A stretch of DNA of 64,000 nt from HK1 sp965215295 (GTDB lineage Bacteria; Pseudomonadota; Gammaproteobacteria; HK1). The translations under genes and the position numbers were made by a program. The notes below the pieces were generated by a model. The model was not told the origin of the DNA. It ran no database searches and was given only the letters and a program-made list of their open reading frames with translations. Numbering within the stretch: position 1 is the first letter of the stretch; the number at the start of each line of letters is the position of its first letter. Location of the stretch: positions 806,001-870,000 of the forward strand of contig OZ244045.1 in the NCBI GenBank assembly GCA_965215295.1. Reading direction: 5' to 3'. Below, piece by piece: positions 16,788-24,924 of the stretch.

Positions 16788-17531
16788 TCATCGGCCGCCG
16801 GCCACGAACTCCGAGAGGAGCCGCCGCACCCTCGCCATGCCCGATTCGAGATTCGCCCGGATCGTCTCCATGGTGAGAGCCTCCGGGTCCCTGCCCGCCG
16901 CGCGGTTCGACACCACCGCGCAGTGCGCATAGCTCATCCCGAGCTCGCGCGCCAGTGCGGCCTCGGGCATTCCGGTCATGCCGACGACGTCGCAACCGTC
17001 GCGCTCCAGGCGATCGATCTCGGCCGCCGATTCGAAGCGCGGCCCCTGCGTGGCCGCATACGTACCGCCATCGAACGCGTCGACTCCGGCACGTCGCGCC
17101 GCGTCGAGCAGTCCGGCGCGCAGCCGCCCGCAGTAGGGAGACGTGAAGTCGACGTGTACCACGTGATCGAGGTCGTGCTCGAAGAACGTATGCCCGCGGC
17201 CCCACGTGTAGTCGACAATCTGGTCGGGAACCACGATCGCGCCACCGTCCAGGCCGGCGCGAATTCCCCCGACCGCGGCGACCGCGACAATCCTTCGCAC
17301 CCGGGCGCAGTGCAGCGCCCGGATGTTGGCGCGGTAGTTGACCCGGTGAGGGGCAATGACGTGCGGCACGCCGTGGCGCGCCAGGAACACGATCTCGACG
17401 CCCTCCAGCCGGCCGCGGACGAGCGGCGCCGAGGGCTCGCCCCATGGCGTGTCGATCGGTTCGTGGCGCTCGATCTCCAGCCCGTCGAGCGTCGCCAGGC
17501 CCGATCCTCCGATGACCGCGAGGTCGCTCAT
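16788..17531 (-). CDS. S-methyl-5'-thioinosine (methylthioadenosine-type) phosphorylase
   Basis: 247 residues from the ATG at 17531. It is a purine nucleoside phosphorylase fold of the PNP/MTAP family, with an N-terminal AVIGGSGL phosphate loop, RHGVPHVIAPHRVNYRANI, and the conserved GMTGMPEAALARELG. In gammaproteobacteria such as Pseudomonas the equivalent enzyme prefers S-methyl-5'-thioinosine; that substrate is inferred from lineage, not read from the sequence. It overlaps the hpt gene by four bases (ATGA), so the two are co-translated purine-salvage steps: phosphorolysis then phosphoribosylation of the freed hypoxanthine. Confidence 0.88.
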   Translation of the reverse strand: MSDLAVIGGSGLATLDGLEIERHEPIDTPWGEPSAPLVRGRLEGVEIVFLARHGVPHVIAPHRVNYRANIRALHCARVRRIVAVAAVGGIRAGLDGGAIVVPDQIVDYTWGRGHTFFEHDLDHVVHVDFTSPYCGRLRAGLLDAARRAGVDAFDGGTYAATQGPRFESAAEIDRLERDGCDVVGMTGMPEAALARELGMSYAHCAVVSNRAAGRDPEALTMETIRANLESGMARVRRLLSEFVAGGR

Positions 17532-18076
17532 GGGGGATTGAGCGCATGGATTGCGGGGAGGTTGCGAAAGTAGCCCCGGTAGTCCATCCCGCAGCCGAAC
17601 ACGTACCGGTCGTCGACTTCGAGCCCCGTGAAGTCCGCCCGGGCGAGCATTCGAGGCCGCCCGATCCGCTTGTCGACGAGCACCGCGCAGTAGATTTCGC
17701 GCGCCCCCAGCTCTCGGCAGTGCGCGCCGATCGCGGCGAGGGTGATGCCTTCGTCGAGGATGTCGTCGACGATCAGGACGCTGCGGCCCTTGAAGTCGCT
17801 CGACGGGTGGGCGATCCATTCGAGGGTGCGGCCCCGTACGTCGCCCCGATAGCGCGTCGCGTGGGCATAGTCGATTTCGACCGGGAAATCGAGCTGCGAC
17901 AGGATCCGCGAAGCGGGCACCATGCCGCCCATCATCACGGGGATGATCAGCGGGGAGCTTGCTCCCAGGACACTCGATATCTCGCGCGCGAGCCTCCCGT
18001 ACGCCGCGTCGACGTCGGCCTCGGACCAAACGAGCTCGGCCCGTTCCAGCACCTGCGTGTACTGTGCCGGATCCAT
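17528..18076 (-). CDS. hpt: Hypoxanthine-guanine phosphoribosyltransferase
   Basis: 182 residues with a type I phosphoribosyltransferase fold. The PRPP-binding loop is VLIVDDILDEGITL (about residues 99-112). A MMGGMV loop lies near residue 48 and the C-terminal hood region contains VDDRYVFGCGMDY. It converts hypoxanthine or guanine plus PRPP to the nucleotide. Overlap with the thioinosine phosphorylase gene downstream fits a salvage operon in which the released hypoxanthine is its substrate. Confidence 0.93.
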   Translation of the reverse strand: MDPAQYTQVLERAELVWSEADVDAAYGRLAREISSVLGASSPLIIPVMMGGMVPASRILSQLDFPVEIDYAHATRYRGDVRGRTLEWIAHPSSDFKGRSVLIVDDILDEGITLAAIGAHCRELGAREIYCAVLVDKRIGRPRMLARADFTGLEVDDRYVFGCGMDYRGYFRNLPAIHALNPP

Positions 18077-18164
18077 GGTTCAGCGCCCCGGGCCCGGCTG
18101 GAGCGGCGCGAGGCGTGGCCGTCGATGGCCGGGCCCGGCCTCCGCGGGTCGAATCCCTGCCGGC

Positions 18165-19838
18165 TCAGGCATCGAGGCGCTTGAAACGTGCACGGTGGGG
18201 CTGCTCCGCCGCGGCCCCGAGGCGCCGCCGCCGGTCCGCTTCGTAGTGCGTGTAGCTGCCCTCGAGCCATACCACCCGGCTGTCACCTTCGAAGGCGAGC
18301 GTGTGGGTCGCGATGCGATCGAGGAACCACCGGTCATGGGACACGACGACCGCACAGCCGGGAAAGTCCAGCAACGCCTCCTCGATGGCGCGCAGGGTCT
18401 CCACGTCGAGGTCGTTGGTCGGCTCGTCCAGAAGCAGGAGGTTCGCCCCCTGCACCAGCAGCTTGGCCAGGTGGACGCGATTGCGTTCTCCCCCGGAAAG
18501 GAGGCCTACGCGCTTCTCCTGGTCGGAGCCCCGGAAATTGAAGCGTCCGACGTATGCCCTGGAGTGCATCTCGACCGGGCCGACGCGGATCGTGTCGCGG
18601 CCGCCGGAGATCTCTTTCCATACCGTGTTCTCGTCGACGAGCGTGTCGCGGCTCTGATCGACATGGGCGACCGATACCGTCTCGCCGACGCGAAGCGTGC
18701 CGGCATCGGGTGATTCGGCGCCGGCGATCATCCTGAGCAGCGTCGTCTTGCCGGTCCCGTTGGCGCCGACCACTCCGACGATGCCGCCGGCGGGAAGGCT
18801 GAAGCTCAGGTCGTCGATCAGCAGCCGGTTCTCGAACGACTTGCGCACCGACTCCGCCTCGACCACGAGAGCCCCGAGCCTCGGGCCCGGCGGTATGTGG
18901 ATCTGCCCGGTCTCGCCGCGCTTGCGAAAGTCGCGCGATGCGAGCTCCTCGAACCGTTGCACCCTCGCCCGGCTCTTCGCATGCCGTCCCTTCGGGTTCG
19001 TCCGGACCCATTCGAGTTCGGCCTTGATGGCGCGCCGGTGGGCGGACTCCTCGCGTTCCTCCTGCGCGAGGCGGCGCTCCTTGTGCTCGAGCCACGACGA
19101 GTAGTTCCCTTTCCAGGGAATGCCGCGCCCGCGGTCGAGCTCGAGGATCCAGCCGGCGACGTTGTCGAGGAAGTACCGGTCGTGGGTCACCGCGACCACC
19201 GTCCCGGGGAACTCCTGGAGGTAGCGCTCCAGCCAGGCGACGGACTCGGCGTCGAGGTGGTTGGTCGGCTCGTCGAGGAGCAGCATGTCGGGGGCGGACA
19301 GCAGCAGGCGGCACAGCGCGACTCGCCGGCGCTCCCCGCCGGAGAGGCGCTCGATCGGCGCGTCCCAAGGCGGCAGGCGCAGCGCGTCCGCCGCAACCTC
19401 CAGCCGGCGGTCGACATCCCACCCGTCCGCGGCCTCGATCGCGTCCTGGAGCCGTCCCTGCTCGTCGAGGAGCGCGGCCATCTCCTCGTCGTCCGGAGCC
19501 TCCGCGAACCGTGCGCTGATCCGGTCGAAGCGCTCGACCAGCCGCTTGATGTCCGCGATGCCTTCCTCGACGTTCCCGCGCACATCCCTGGCGCGGTCGA
19601 GCCGAGGCTCCTGCGACAGATACCCCACTCGAATCCCCGGCTGGGGCCGCGCCTCTCCGTGATGATCCCGGTCCGTACCCGACATGATGCGCAGCAGGGT
19701 GGACTTGCCGGCCCCGTTCAGGCCCAGCACGCCGATCTTCGCGCCGGGAAAGAACGACAGGGAGATGTCCTTCAGGATTTCACGCTTCGGCGGCACCACC
19801 TTGGTGACGCGGTTCATGGTGTATACGTACTGGGCCAT
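18165..19838 (-). CDS. ettA: Energy-dependent translational throttle protein EttA (ABC-F ATPase)
   Basis: 557 residues with two ABC cassettes and no membrane domain. Walker A motifs are GLNGAGKST (about residues 38-46) and GANGTGKTT. Signature motifs are LSGGERRRVAL and LSGGERNRVHL. Walker B motifs are LLLDEPTNHLD and LLLDEPTNDLD. The arm insertion in the first cassette and the inter-domain linker are present. The opening MAQYVYTMNRV is the EttA-specific start. EttA binds the ribosomal E site and gates entry into elongation according to ATP/ADP ratio. Confidence 0.96.
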   Translation of the reverse strand: MAQYVYTMNRVTKVVPPKREILKDISLSFFPGAKIGVLGLNGAGKSTLLRIMSGTDRDHHGEARPQPGIRVGYLSQEPRLDRARDVRGNVEEGIADIKRLVERFDRISARFAEAPDDEEMAALLDEQGRLQDAIEAADGWDVDRRLEVAADALRLPPWDAPIERLSGGERRRVALCRLLLSAPDMLLLDEPTNHLDAESVAWLERYLQEFPGTVVAVTHDRYFLDNVAGWILELDRGRGIPWKGNYSSWLEHKERRLAQEEREESAHRRAIKAELEWVRTNPKGRHAKSRARVQRFEELASRDFRKRGETGQIHIPPGPRLGALVVEAESVRKSFENRLLIDDLSFSLPAGGIVGVVGANGTGKTTLLRMIAGAESPDAGTLRVGETVSVAHVDQSRDTLVDENTVWKEISGGRDTIRVGPVEMHSRAYVGRFNFRGSDQEKRVGLLSGGERNRVHLAKLLVQGANLLLLDEPTNDLDVETLRAIEEALLDFPGCAVVVSHDRWFLDRIATHTLAFEGDSRVVWLEGSYTHYEADRRRRLGAAAEQPHRARFKRLDA

Positions 19839-19922
19839 GATGCATGTTCGAGCAGGCGGGCATTCGCCCGCCTCGCCGCCGGACCGGATCGAAGCAGCGG
19901 AACCGGCAATGCGCGCCGCAGG

Positions 19923-20678
19923 CTACTGCGCCGCGGCGGCCTCTTCGATGTCTTCGTCGTCCTCGTCGAAGTCTTCGAATTCGTCGAGAGGCGGATTGCC
20001 GTCGTATATGAGGAAGCTCCGCCGCTGTCGATACGAATCGCGGGTGAAGACATACGGATCCAGTGCCGACTCGTTCCGGATTTTCGCCGCGCTCGCGAGA
20101 ATTGCCCGGGCGGCTATGATTTCCAGCAATGTCAACGGAAACACCGCGACGTAGTTCTGCACGTTGGTCAGGGCTCCCACGACGATTCCCGAGGTGTCCC
20201 TGACCGAGCTCGGCCCCAGCAGCGGATATTCGATGTAGTTCCCTTCGCCCGCTCCCCATACCGCCAGGGTCTGGCCGAAATCCTCCTCTCGCCGCTCCAG
20301 GCCCATGCCGGTCGCTACGTCGAACAGGCCGCCGATGCCCAGCGTGGTGTTGAACACGAACCGGGCGGTGTCCTCCATCGCGAGTTCGAACTTGCCTTGG
20401 AGGAGCTGGTTGAGCACCGTGCCGGGGTACGCGGCGTTGTCCAGGAAGTTGTGAACGCTGTCGCGCATCCCGCCGGGAAGCTTCAGGTAGAGATTGGCGG
20501 TCGGCTCGAGCAGGGCTTCATCGACCACGTCATTGAACGCATGGAACTTCCGGTTCGCCGGCTCCCACGGGTCCGACGGATCGCCGGAGATGGGCCCGGT
20601 GGTGGTACACCCGGATGAAACGAGCACGACCGCGCCGGCGATCATCGCCCGGAAACAGCGGAGCAAGGTACGGGTCAT
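19923..20678 (-). CDS. mlaA: Outer-membrane lipid asymmetry lipoprotein MlaA (VacJ)
   Basis: 251 residues. The lipoprotein signal ends in the lipobox VSSGC with Cys24. The body has the family motif DPWEPANRKFHAFND, then NFLDNAAYPGTVLNQLLQGK and GRREEDFGQTLAVWG-like and YIEYPLLGPSSVRD segments. MlaA removes mislocalised phospholipid from the outer leaflet and hands it to MlaC. The C-terminus ends in a strongly acidic tail (about residues 232-246), which is variable in the family. Other mla genes are not in the window. Confidence 0.94.
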   Translation of the reverse strand: MTRTLLRCFRAMIAGAVVLVSSGCTTTGPISGDPSDPWEPANRKFHAFNDVVDEALLEPTANLYLKLPGGMRDSVHNFLDNAAYPGTVLNQLLQGKFELAMEDTARFVFNTTLGIGGLFDVATGMGLERREEDFGQTLAVWGAGEGNYIEYPLLGPSSVRDTSGIVVGALTNVQNYVAVFPLTLLEIIAARAILASAAKIRNESALDPYVFTRDSYRQRRSFLIYDGNPPLDEFEDFDEDDEDIEEAAAAQ

Positions 20679-20714
20679 GGCGAGCTCGTCGAACCGCGGG
20701 TGGATTTCGTCGGC

Positions 20715-23330
20715 TCAGATCGTCGCGGCTCGGCGTCTTTGAATCAAGATCACGAGGCCGATGGCGAGAAGCGCCGGAAAGTAGAAGACTTCCTTCGGCA
20801 TCCGGTCGCGCGGCAACGCGACGGATCCGACCTCGACAGGGATGTCGGCATAGAAGTCGAATGTGCGGCTCAGGCTCTCGAACGGCGATCCGTGCAGGGG
20901 TTCCTCGAGCCTGGCCTTTCCGTCCTCCACCATCAGCAGCAACCCGACGCTCTCGAGTCTTGCGGCGCCCGCGCCCGCCGGCCCGAGCGGCACCGTGATG
21001 TCGGTGGACGTCCCGGTCTCGGGGTCGTTGAAGTCCGGGCCGACGACGGTGATGCGCAGTTCGGCGTCCGGACCCTCGGCGGAGGCGACGTCCAGCACTT
21101 CGATGCCCGGCTTCAGCTCGAACGGCTCGGAGACCCGGTCCAGCCAGTATCCGGGCCGGAACAGCGTGAACGCGACGAGCAGCAGCAGCAGTGACTCCCA
21201 GAGCCGGTTTCGCGTGAAGAGGTAGCCCTGCGTGGCCGAAGCGAACAACATCATCGCCGCGACCGCGACGAAGAATACGAACACCCCCTTCGCGAACGTG
21301 ACGTCGATCAGCAGCAGCTCGGTGTTGAACAGGAACAGGAACGGCAATATCGCGGTGCGAATGTCGTACATGAAGCCCTGCACCCCGGTCCTGATCGGAT
21401 CGCCGCCGGAGATGGCCGCGGCGGCGAATGCGGCGAGGCCCACCGGCGGCGTGTCGTCGGCCAGGATCCCGAAATAGAACACGAACAGGTGCACCGCGAC
21501 GAGCGGTACGAGGAGGCCGCTCTTCGCGCCGAGGGCCACGATCACCGGAGCCATCAACGAGGACACGACGATGTAGTTCGCGGTCGTGGGGAGGCCCATC
21601 CCCAGGATGAGGCTCATGACGGCGACGAGGACCAGCATCAGCATCAGGTTTCCACCCGAGAGGAACTCGACGAACTCGCCGACGACTTGGTGCGCGCCGG
21701 TCAGCGAGATGGTGCCGACGATGACGCCCGCCGCCCCGGTGGCCACGCCGATCGCGATCATGTTGCGCGACCCCGAGACCATGCCGTCGAACCACTCCCG
21801 CGCGCCGCGGCGGAACGCGCCACCGAGATCGCCGGAACCCCGCATCCAGGCCTTGATCGGGTGCTGGGTCAGCGAGACGACGATCATGGCCATCGACGCC
21901 CAGAACGCGGAGAGGGCCGGCGAGAGCCGTTCCAGCATGATGCACCAGATCAGGATCACGATCGGCAGCAGGTAGAACAGCCCGCTCATCGCGGTCGGGC
22001 CGGGGCGGGGAAGTTCGACGATGGGGGCGTCCGGCGGGTCGATCTCGAGGTCCGGCAACCTCGACGCCAAGCGCAGCAGGCCGATGTAGACGCCCGCGCA
22101 CAGGACCGCCACGACGGCGAACGCCAGGTCCGGCGTCACGACCTTGATCCAGCCGAGTCCGTAGTACACCGCCAGTCCCAGCAACGCGATGCCGATGAAC
22201 CCCGACAGGAAGCCGATCACCTTTCGAGCGAACGACATCGTCGACGGCGGCCTCGGCAGGCCCCTGAGATCGAGCTTCAGCGCTTCGAGGTGCACGATGT
22301 ACACGAGCGCGATGTAGGAAGCGATGGCCGGTATCAGCGCATGCTTGATGATCTCCGGGTAGCTCACCCCGGTGAACTCGGAGATCAGGAATGCCGCGGC
22401 GCCCATCACCGGCGGCGTGAGCTGGCCGTTGGTCGACGACGCGACCTCCACCGCCCCCGCCTTCTCCGGCGAGAAGCCGGTGCGTTTCATCAACGGGATG
22501 GTGAACGTCCCGGTGGTCACGGTGTTCGCGATCGAGGAGCCCGAATAGATGCCGCTCATCGCCGATGCGACCACTGCCGCCTTTGCGGGGCCGCCGCGAA
22601 AATGGCCCAGCAGCGAGAACGAAAACTTGATGAAGTAGTTTCCCGCCCCGGCTTTCTCCAGGATCGCGCCGAACAGGACGAACAGGAAGATCATCGACGC
22701 CGACACGCCCAAGGCGACCCCGAAAACCCCCTCGGTCTGTATCCAGTAGTGCCACATCGCCTTGCCGAACGAGGCGCCTTTCCAGCGGATCGCATCCGGC
22801 AGCCACTCCGAGTGCCCGAAGAAGACATAGAGCACGAACACGCTCGCGACCACCACGAGCGGGAGTCCCAGCGCCCGGTACACCGCGGTACCCAGCACGA
22901 TCATCCCCACGCTGGCGGCAATGAGGTCGCTCGGACCGGGGACCCCCGCCCGCACCGCGATGTCGTCCTTGAACACGAGGAGGTACAGGCAGCAGGCGGC
23001 CCCGGCGGCGGCCAGGACCCAGTCGTACCAGGGGATCGTACGGCGCGGGCTCTTCTTGAACAGCGGAAACGCGAGTGCGGCGAGGACGATTGCGAACGCG
23101 AGATGGATGAAACGGGCCTGGTCGGTGTTGACGATGACGTTGAGCCCGGTGACGTCGGTGAGCCAGAACGGCACGTTGGAGGAGATGTAGAGCTGGAACA
23201 GCGCCCAGACGAACGCCAGTGCGATGATGAAGCGTCCCTGCCAGCCCTCGGGATTGCGGCTCCCGGTATCGACCTGCGCAACCAGATCGTCCACGCCGGC
23301 CGGGCCGCTCCTCGGTTGTGCCACGGTCAC
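20715..23330 (-). CDS. TRAP transporter fused permease (DctQ-DctM, TAXI type)
   Basis: 871 residues with about 17-19 hydrophobic segments. The first third is the DctQ-like small subunit and following linker helices. The DctM-like large domain is recognisable from GIYSGSSIANTVTTGTFTIP and MGLPTTANYIVVSSLMAP, the selectivity-region signatures. After the last core helices a beta-rich segment of about 150 residues is followed by one final helix, the C-terminal extension typical of TAXI permeases. It imports an organic acid or amino acid driven by an ion gradient; the substrate is unknown. Its binding protein is encoded 318 bases upstream. Confidence 0.92.
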   Translation of the reverse strand: MTVAQPRSGPAGVDDLVAQVDTGSRNPEGWQGRFIIALAFVWALFQLYISSNVPFWLTDVTGLNVIVNTDQARFIHLAFAIVLAALAFPLFKKSPRRTIPWYDWVLAAAGAACCLYLLVFKDDIAVRAGVPGPSDLIAASVGMIVLGTAVYRALGLPLVVVASVFVLYVFFGHSEWLPDAIRWKGASFGKAMWHYWIQTEGVFGVALGVSASMIFLFVLFGAILEKAGAGNYFIKFSFSLLGHFRGGPAKAAVVASAMSGIYSGSSIANTVTTGTFTIPLMKRTGFSPEKAGAVEVASSTNGQLTPPVMGAAAFLISEFTGVSYPEIIKHALIPAIASYIALVYIVHLEALKLDLRGLPRPPSTMSFARKVIGFLSGFIGIALLGLAVYYGLGWIKVVTPDLAFAVVAVLCAGVYIGLLRLASRLPDLEIDPPDAPIVELPRPGPTAMSGLFYLLPIVILIWCIMLERLSPALSAFWASMAMIVVSLTQHPIKAWMRGSGDLGGAFRRGAREWFDGMVSGSRNMIAIGVATGAAGVIVGTISLTGAHQVVGEFVEFLSGGNLMLMLVLVAVMSLILGMGLPTTANYIVVSSLMAPVIVALGAKSGLLVPLVAVHLFVFYFGILADDTPPVGLAAFAAAAISGGDPIRTGVQGFMYDIRTAILPFLFLFNTELLLIDVTFAKGVFVFFVAVAAMMLFASATQGYLFTRNRLWESLLLLLVAFTLFRPGYWLDRVSEPFELKPGIEVLDVASAEGPDAELRITVVGPDFNDPETGTSTDITVPLGPAGAGAARLESVGLLLMVEDGKARLEEPLHGSPFESLSRTFDFYADIPVEVGSVALPRDRMPKEVFYFPALLAIGLVILIQRRRAATI

Positions 23331-23648
23331 GCCCTCTCGGAAGTCACGCGCGCATGGAGACGAAGGCGACGGATACCGTCCGCGAGCCCGTGCCGGCCCG
23401 CATCACCCGGCGGCGGCCCGGGGCGGAACGCCGGAACCGGACGCGAGCCGTCGCCCGTCCCTCGAATCCGGCATGGCGACCGGCGACCTTCCGCCGGCGA
23501 ACCGCGGGTCCGCCCGTTCAGCCGGTGCCGGGTGCCGGTCCACCCCCGGGGACGGAGGCGGACCGGCCCGCAAACGGAACCGGACGACAGGTGGCCGTGT
23601 GAAACGGCGTGGCGGTGGCGGCACCCCTCCCCCGGCGGCGCACACCGC
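23331..23648. other. Gap between TRAP permease and binding protein: nothing recognised
   Basis: 318 bases of very G+C-rich sequence between the binding-protein stop and the permease start on the same strand. The short reading frames here are arginine/proline-rich and look like shadows. Such a gap between an abundant binding protein and its permease often contains an attenuating hairpin. Several G+C-rich inverted repeats are possible here, but none stands out. Confidence 0.5.
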
Positions 23649-24611
23649 CTACATCCAGCCTCGCTCCTTGTAGTACTTGGCCGCTCCCGCGTGCAGCGGT
23701 GCGGACAGGGAGTCCCTGATCATCTCCTTCTCGTTCAGGTTCGCGAACGCCGGGTGCAGCTTCCTGAACTGGTCGAAGTTGTCGAACACCGCCTTCACGA
23801 CGGTATACACGACCTTTTCCGAAACCTTGGCGCTGGTGACGAAGGTCGCCCCCACCCCGAAGGTCGTGACGTCTTCCGCGTTGTTGTACATCCCGGCCGG
23901 AATGGTCGCGGTGCGATAGTAGGCGTTGTCGGCCACGAGCTTGTCGATGGCGGGGCCGGTCGCGTTCACGAGGTGGGTCGGGCATGTCGCCAGCGACTCC
24001 TGCGTGAGTGCGGACGGATGGCCGACGAGCCAGAAGTAGGCGTCGATCTTGTTGTCGCAGACGGCCTGGCCGGTCTCCGCCGACTTCAGCTCCGACGCGA
24101 GCCTGAGATCGCTGCGCTCCCATCCCATCGCTTCCTCGATGACCTCCCAGGTGCCGCGCGTTCCCGAGCCGACGTTGCCGATATTGACCCGCTTGCCCTT
24201 CAGGTCCGTGATGTTCGCGATGCCCGAATCGTCGCGGGCAATGATGGTCACGGGCTCCGGATGCACGGAAAACACTGCGCGCAGCTCCTCGAACTTGCCC
24301 TTGTCCTCGAATTTCGACGTGCCGTTGAAGGCGTGGTACTGCCAGTCGGACTGGGCGACGCCGAACTCGAGTTCGCCGGCCCGGATCGTGTTGATGTTGT
24401 AGATGGAGCCGCCGGTCGACTCGGCCGAGCAACGGATCCCGGTCTCCTTGCGCATCTTGTTCACCAACCGGCAGATGGCGCCGCCGGTCGGGTAGTAGAC
24501 CCCGGTCACGCCGCCGGTGCCGATGGAGATGAACTGATCCGCCGCGGATGCGCCGGTGGCGCCGAGCGCCGCGGCCAGTGCGGCCGCCGTCAGATACCCG
24601 GATTTCTTCAT
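23649..24611 (-). CDS. TAXI family TRAP transporter solute-binding protein
   Basis: 320 residues from the ATG at 24611 (MKKSGYLTAAALAAALG), with a clear signal peptide cut after about Ala23; the longer in-frame version adds proline-rich, non-conserved sequence. The mature protein starts FISIGTGGVTGVYYPTGGAIC, the TAXI signature, and continues with CSAESTGGSIYNI, then DLKGKRVNIGNVGSGTR. It is periplasmic and delivers the substrate to the fused permease downstream; TAXI ligands known elsewhere include glutamate and other dicarboxylates. Confidence 0.93.
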   Translation of the reverse strand: MKKSGYLTAAALAAALGATGASAADQFISIGTGGVTGVYYPTGGAICRLVNKMRKETGIRCSAESTGGSIYNINTIRAGELEFGVAQSDWQYHAFNGTSKFEDKGKFEELRAVFSVHPEPVTIIARDDSGIANITDLKGKRVNIGNVGSGTRGTWEVIEEAMGWERSDLRLASELKSAETGQAVCDNKIDAYFWLVGHPSALTQESLATCPTHLVNATGPAIDKLVADNAYYRTATIPAGMYNNAEDVTTFGVGATFVTSAKVSEKVVYTVVKAVFDNFDQFRKLHPAFANLNEKEMIRDSLSAPLHAGAAKYYKERGWM

Positions 24612-24727
24612 GTCGGAACCTCCCGCTCGATGTGGAATTACGGAACCTGCCTTGCCCGTGGGCGTCCCGGCCACCTTACCCCATATCCCCGCAGGCCGCA
24701 CACCGGCCGAGGCCGGCGCCGGCATCC

Positions 24728-24898
24728 GTGACCCCGCGGGTCCCGCGGCGTGGAATCCGGGCCGCGTTCGCCGACACGTACCGCGAGATCGCGACGCGCA
24801 TCGAGATCTTCACCAGCCTGCCGCTCGACTCGCTGGATCGCCTCGCGCTCGAACGAAAGCTCGAAGAGATCGGCGCATCGCGTTCGACCGCCGCGTAG
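24728..24898 (+). pseudogene. C-terminal remnant of an ArsC-like (low-molecular-weight phosphatase family) arsenate reductase
   Basis: A 56-codon frame from a GTG at 24728 ends in AFADTYREIATRIEIFTSLP, then LDSLDRLALERKLEEIG. This closely resembles the last 40-45 residues of thioredoxin-coupled ArsC proteins, which end in a helix followed by LPLDxLDRLxLxxKLxEIG. The P-loop (CxxxxCR) and the rest of the enzyme are absent. In the +1 frame just upstream, RDPAGPAAW resembles the WGxPDPA region of the same family, suggesting a frameshift as well as loss of the 5' part. It could not be functional as an enzyme. The match is from memory. Confidence 0.45.
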
Positions 24899-24924
24899 CC
24901 TGCGGCGGAGGCCCTTCCCGCCCG

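Noticed and set aside
18138..18165. T-arm-like sequence GGGTCGAATCCC suggesting a tRNA
   Set aside because: The TTC of a T-loop is missing and no acceptor, D or anticodon stem can be formed around it.
21489..24731. 1,080-codon open frame on the plus strand
   Set aside because: It is the mirror of the TRAP permease and binding-protein genes; its translation is rich in Arg, His, Asp and Gly with no domain, as expected for the complement of high-G+C coding DNA.
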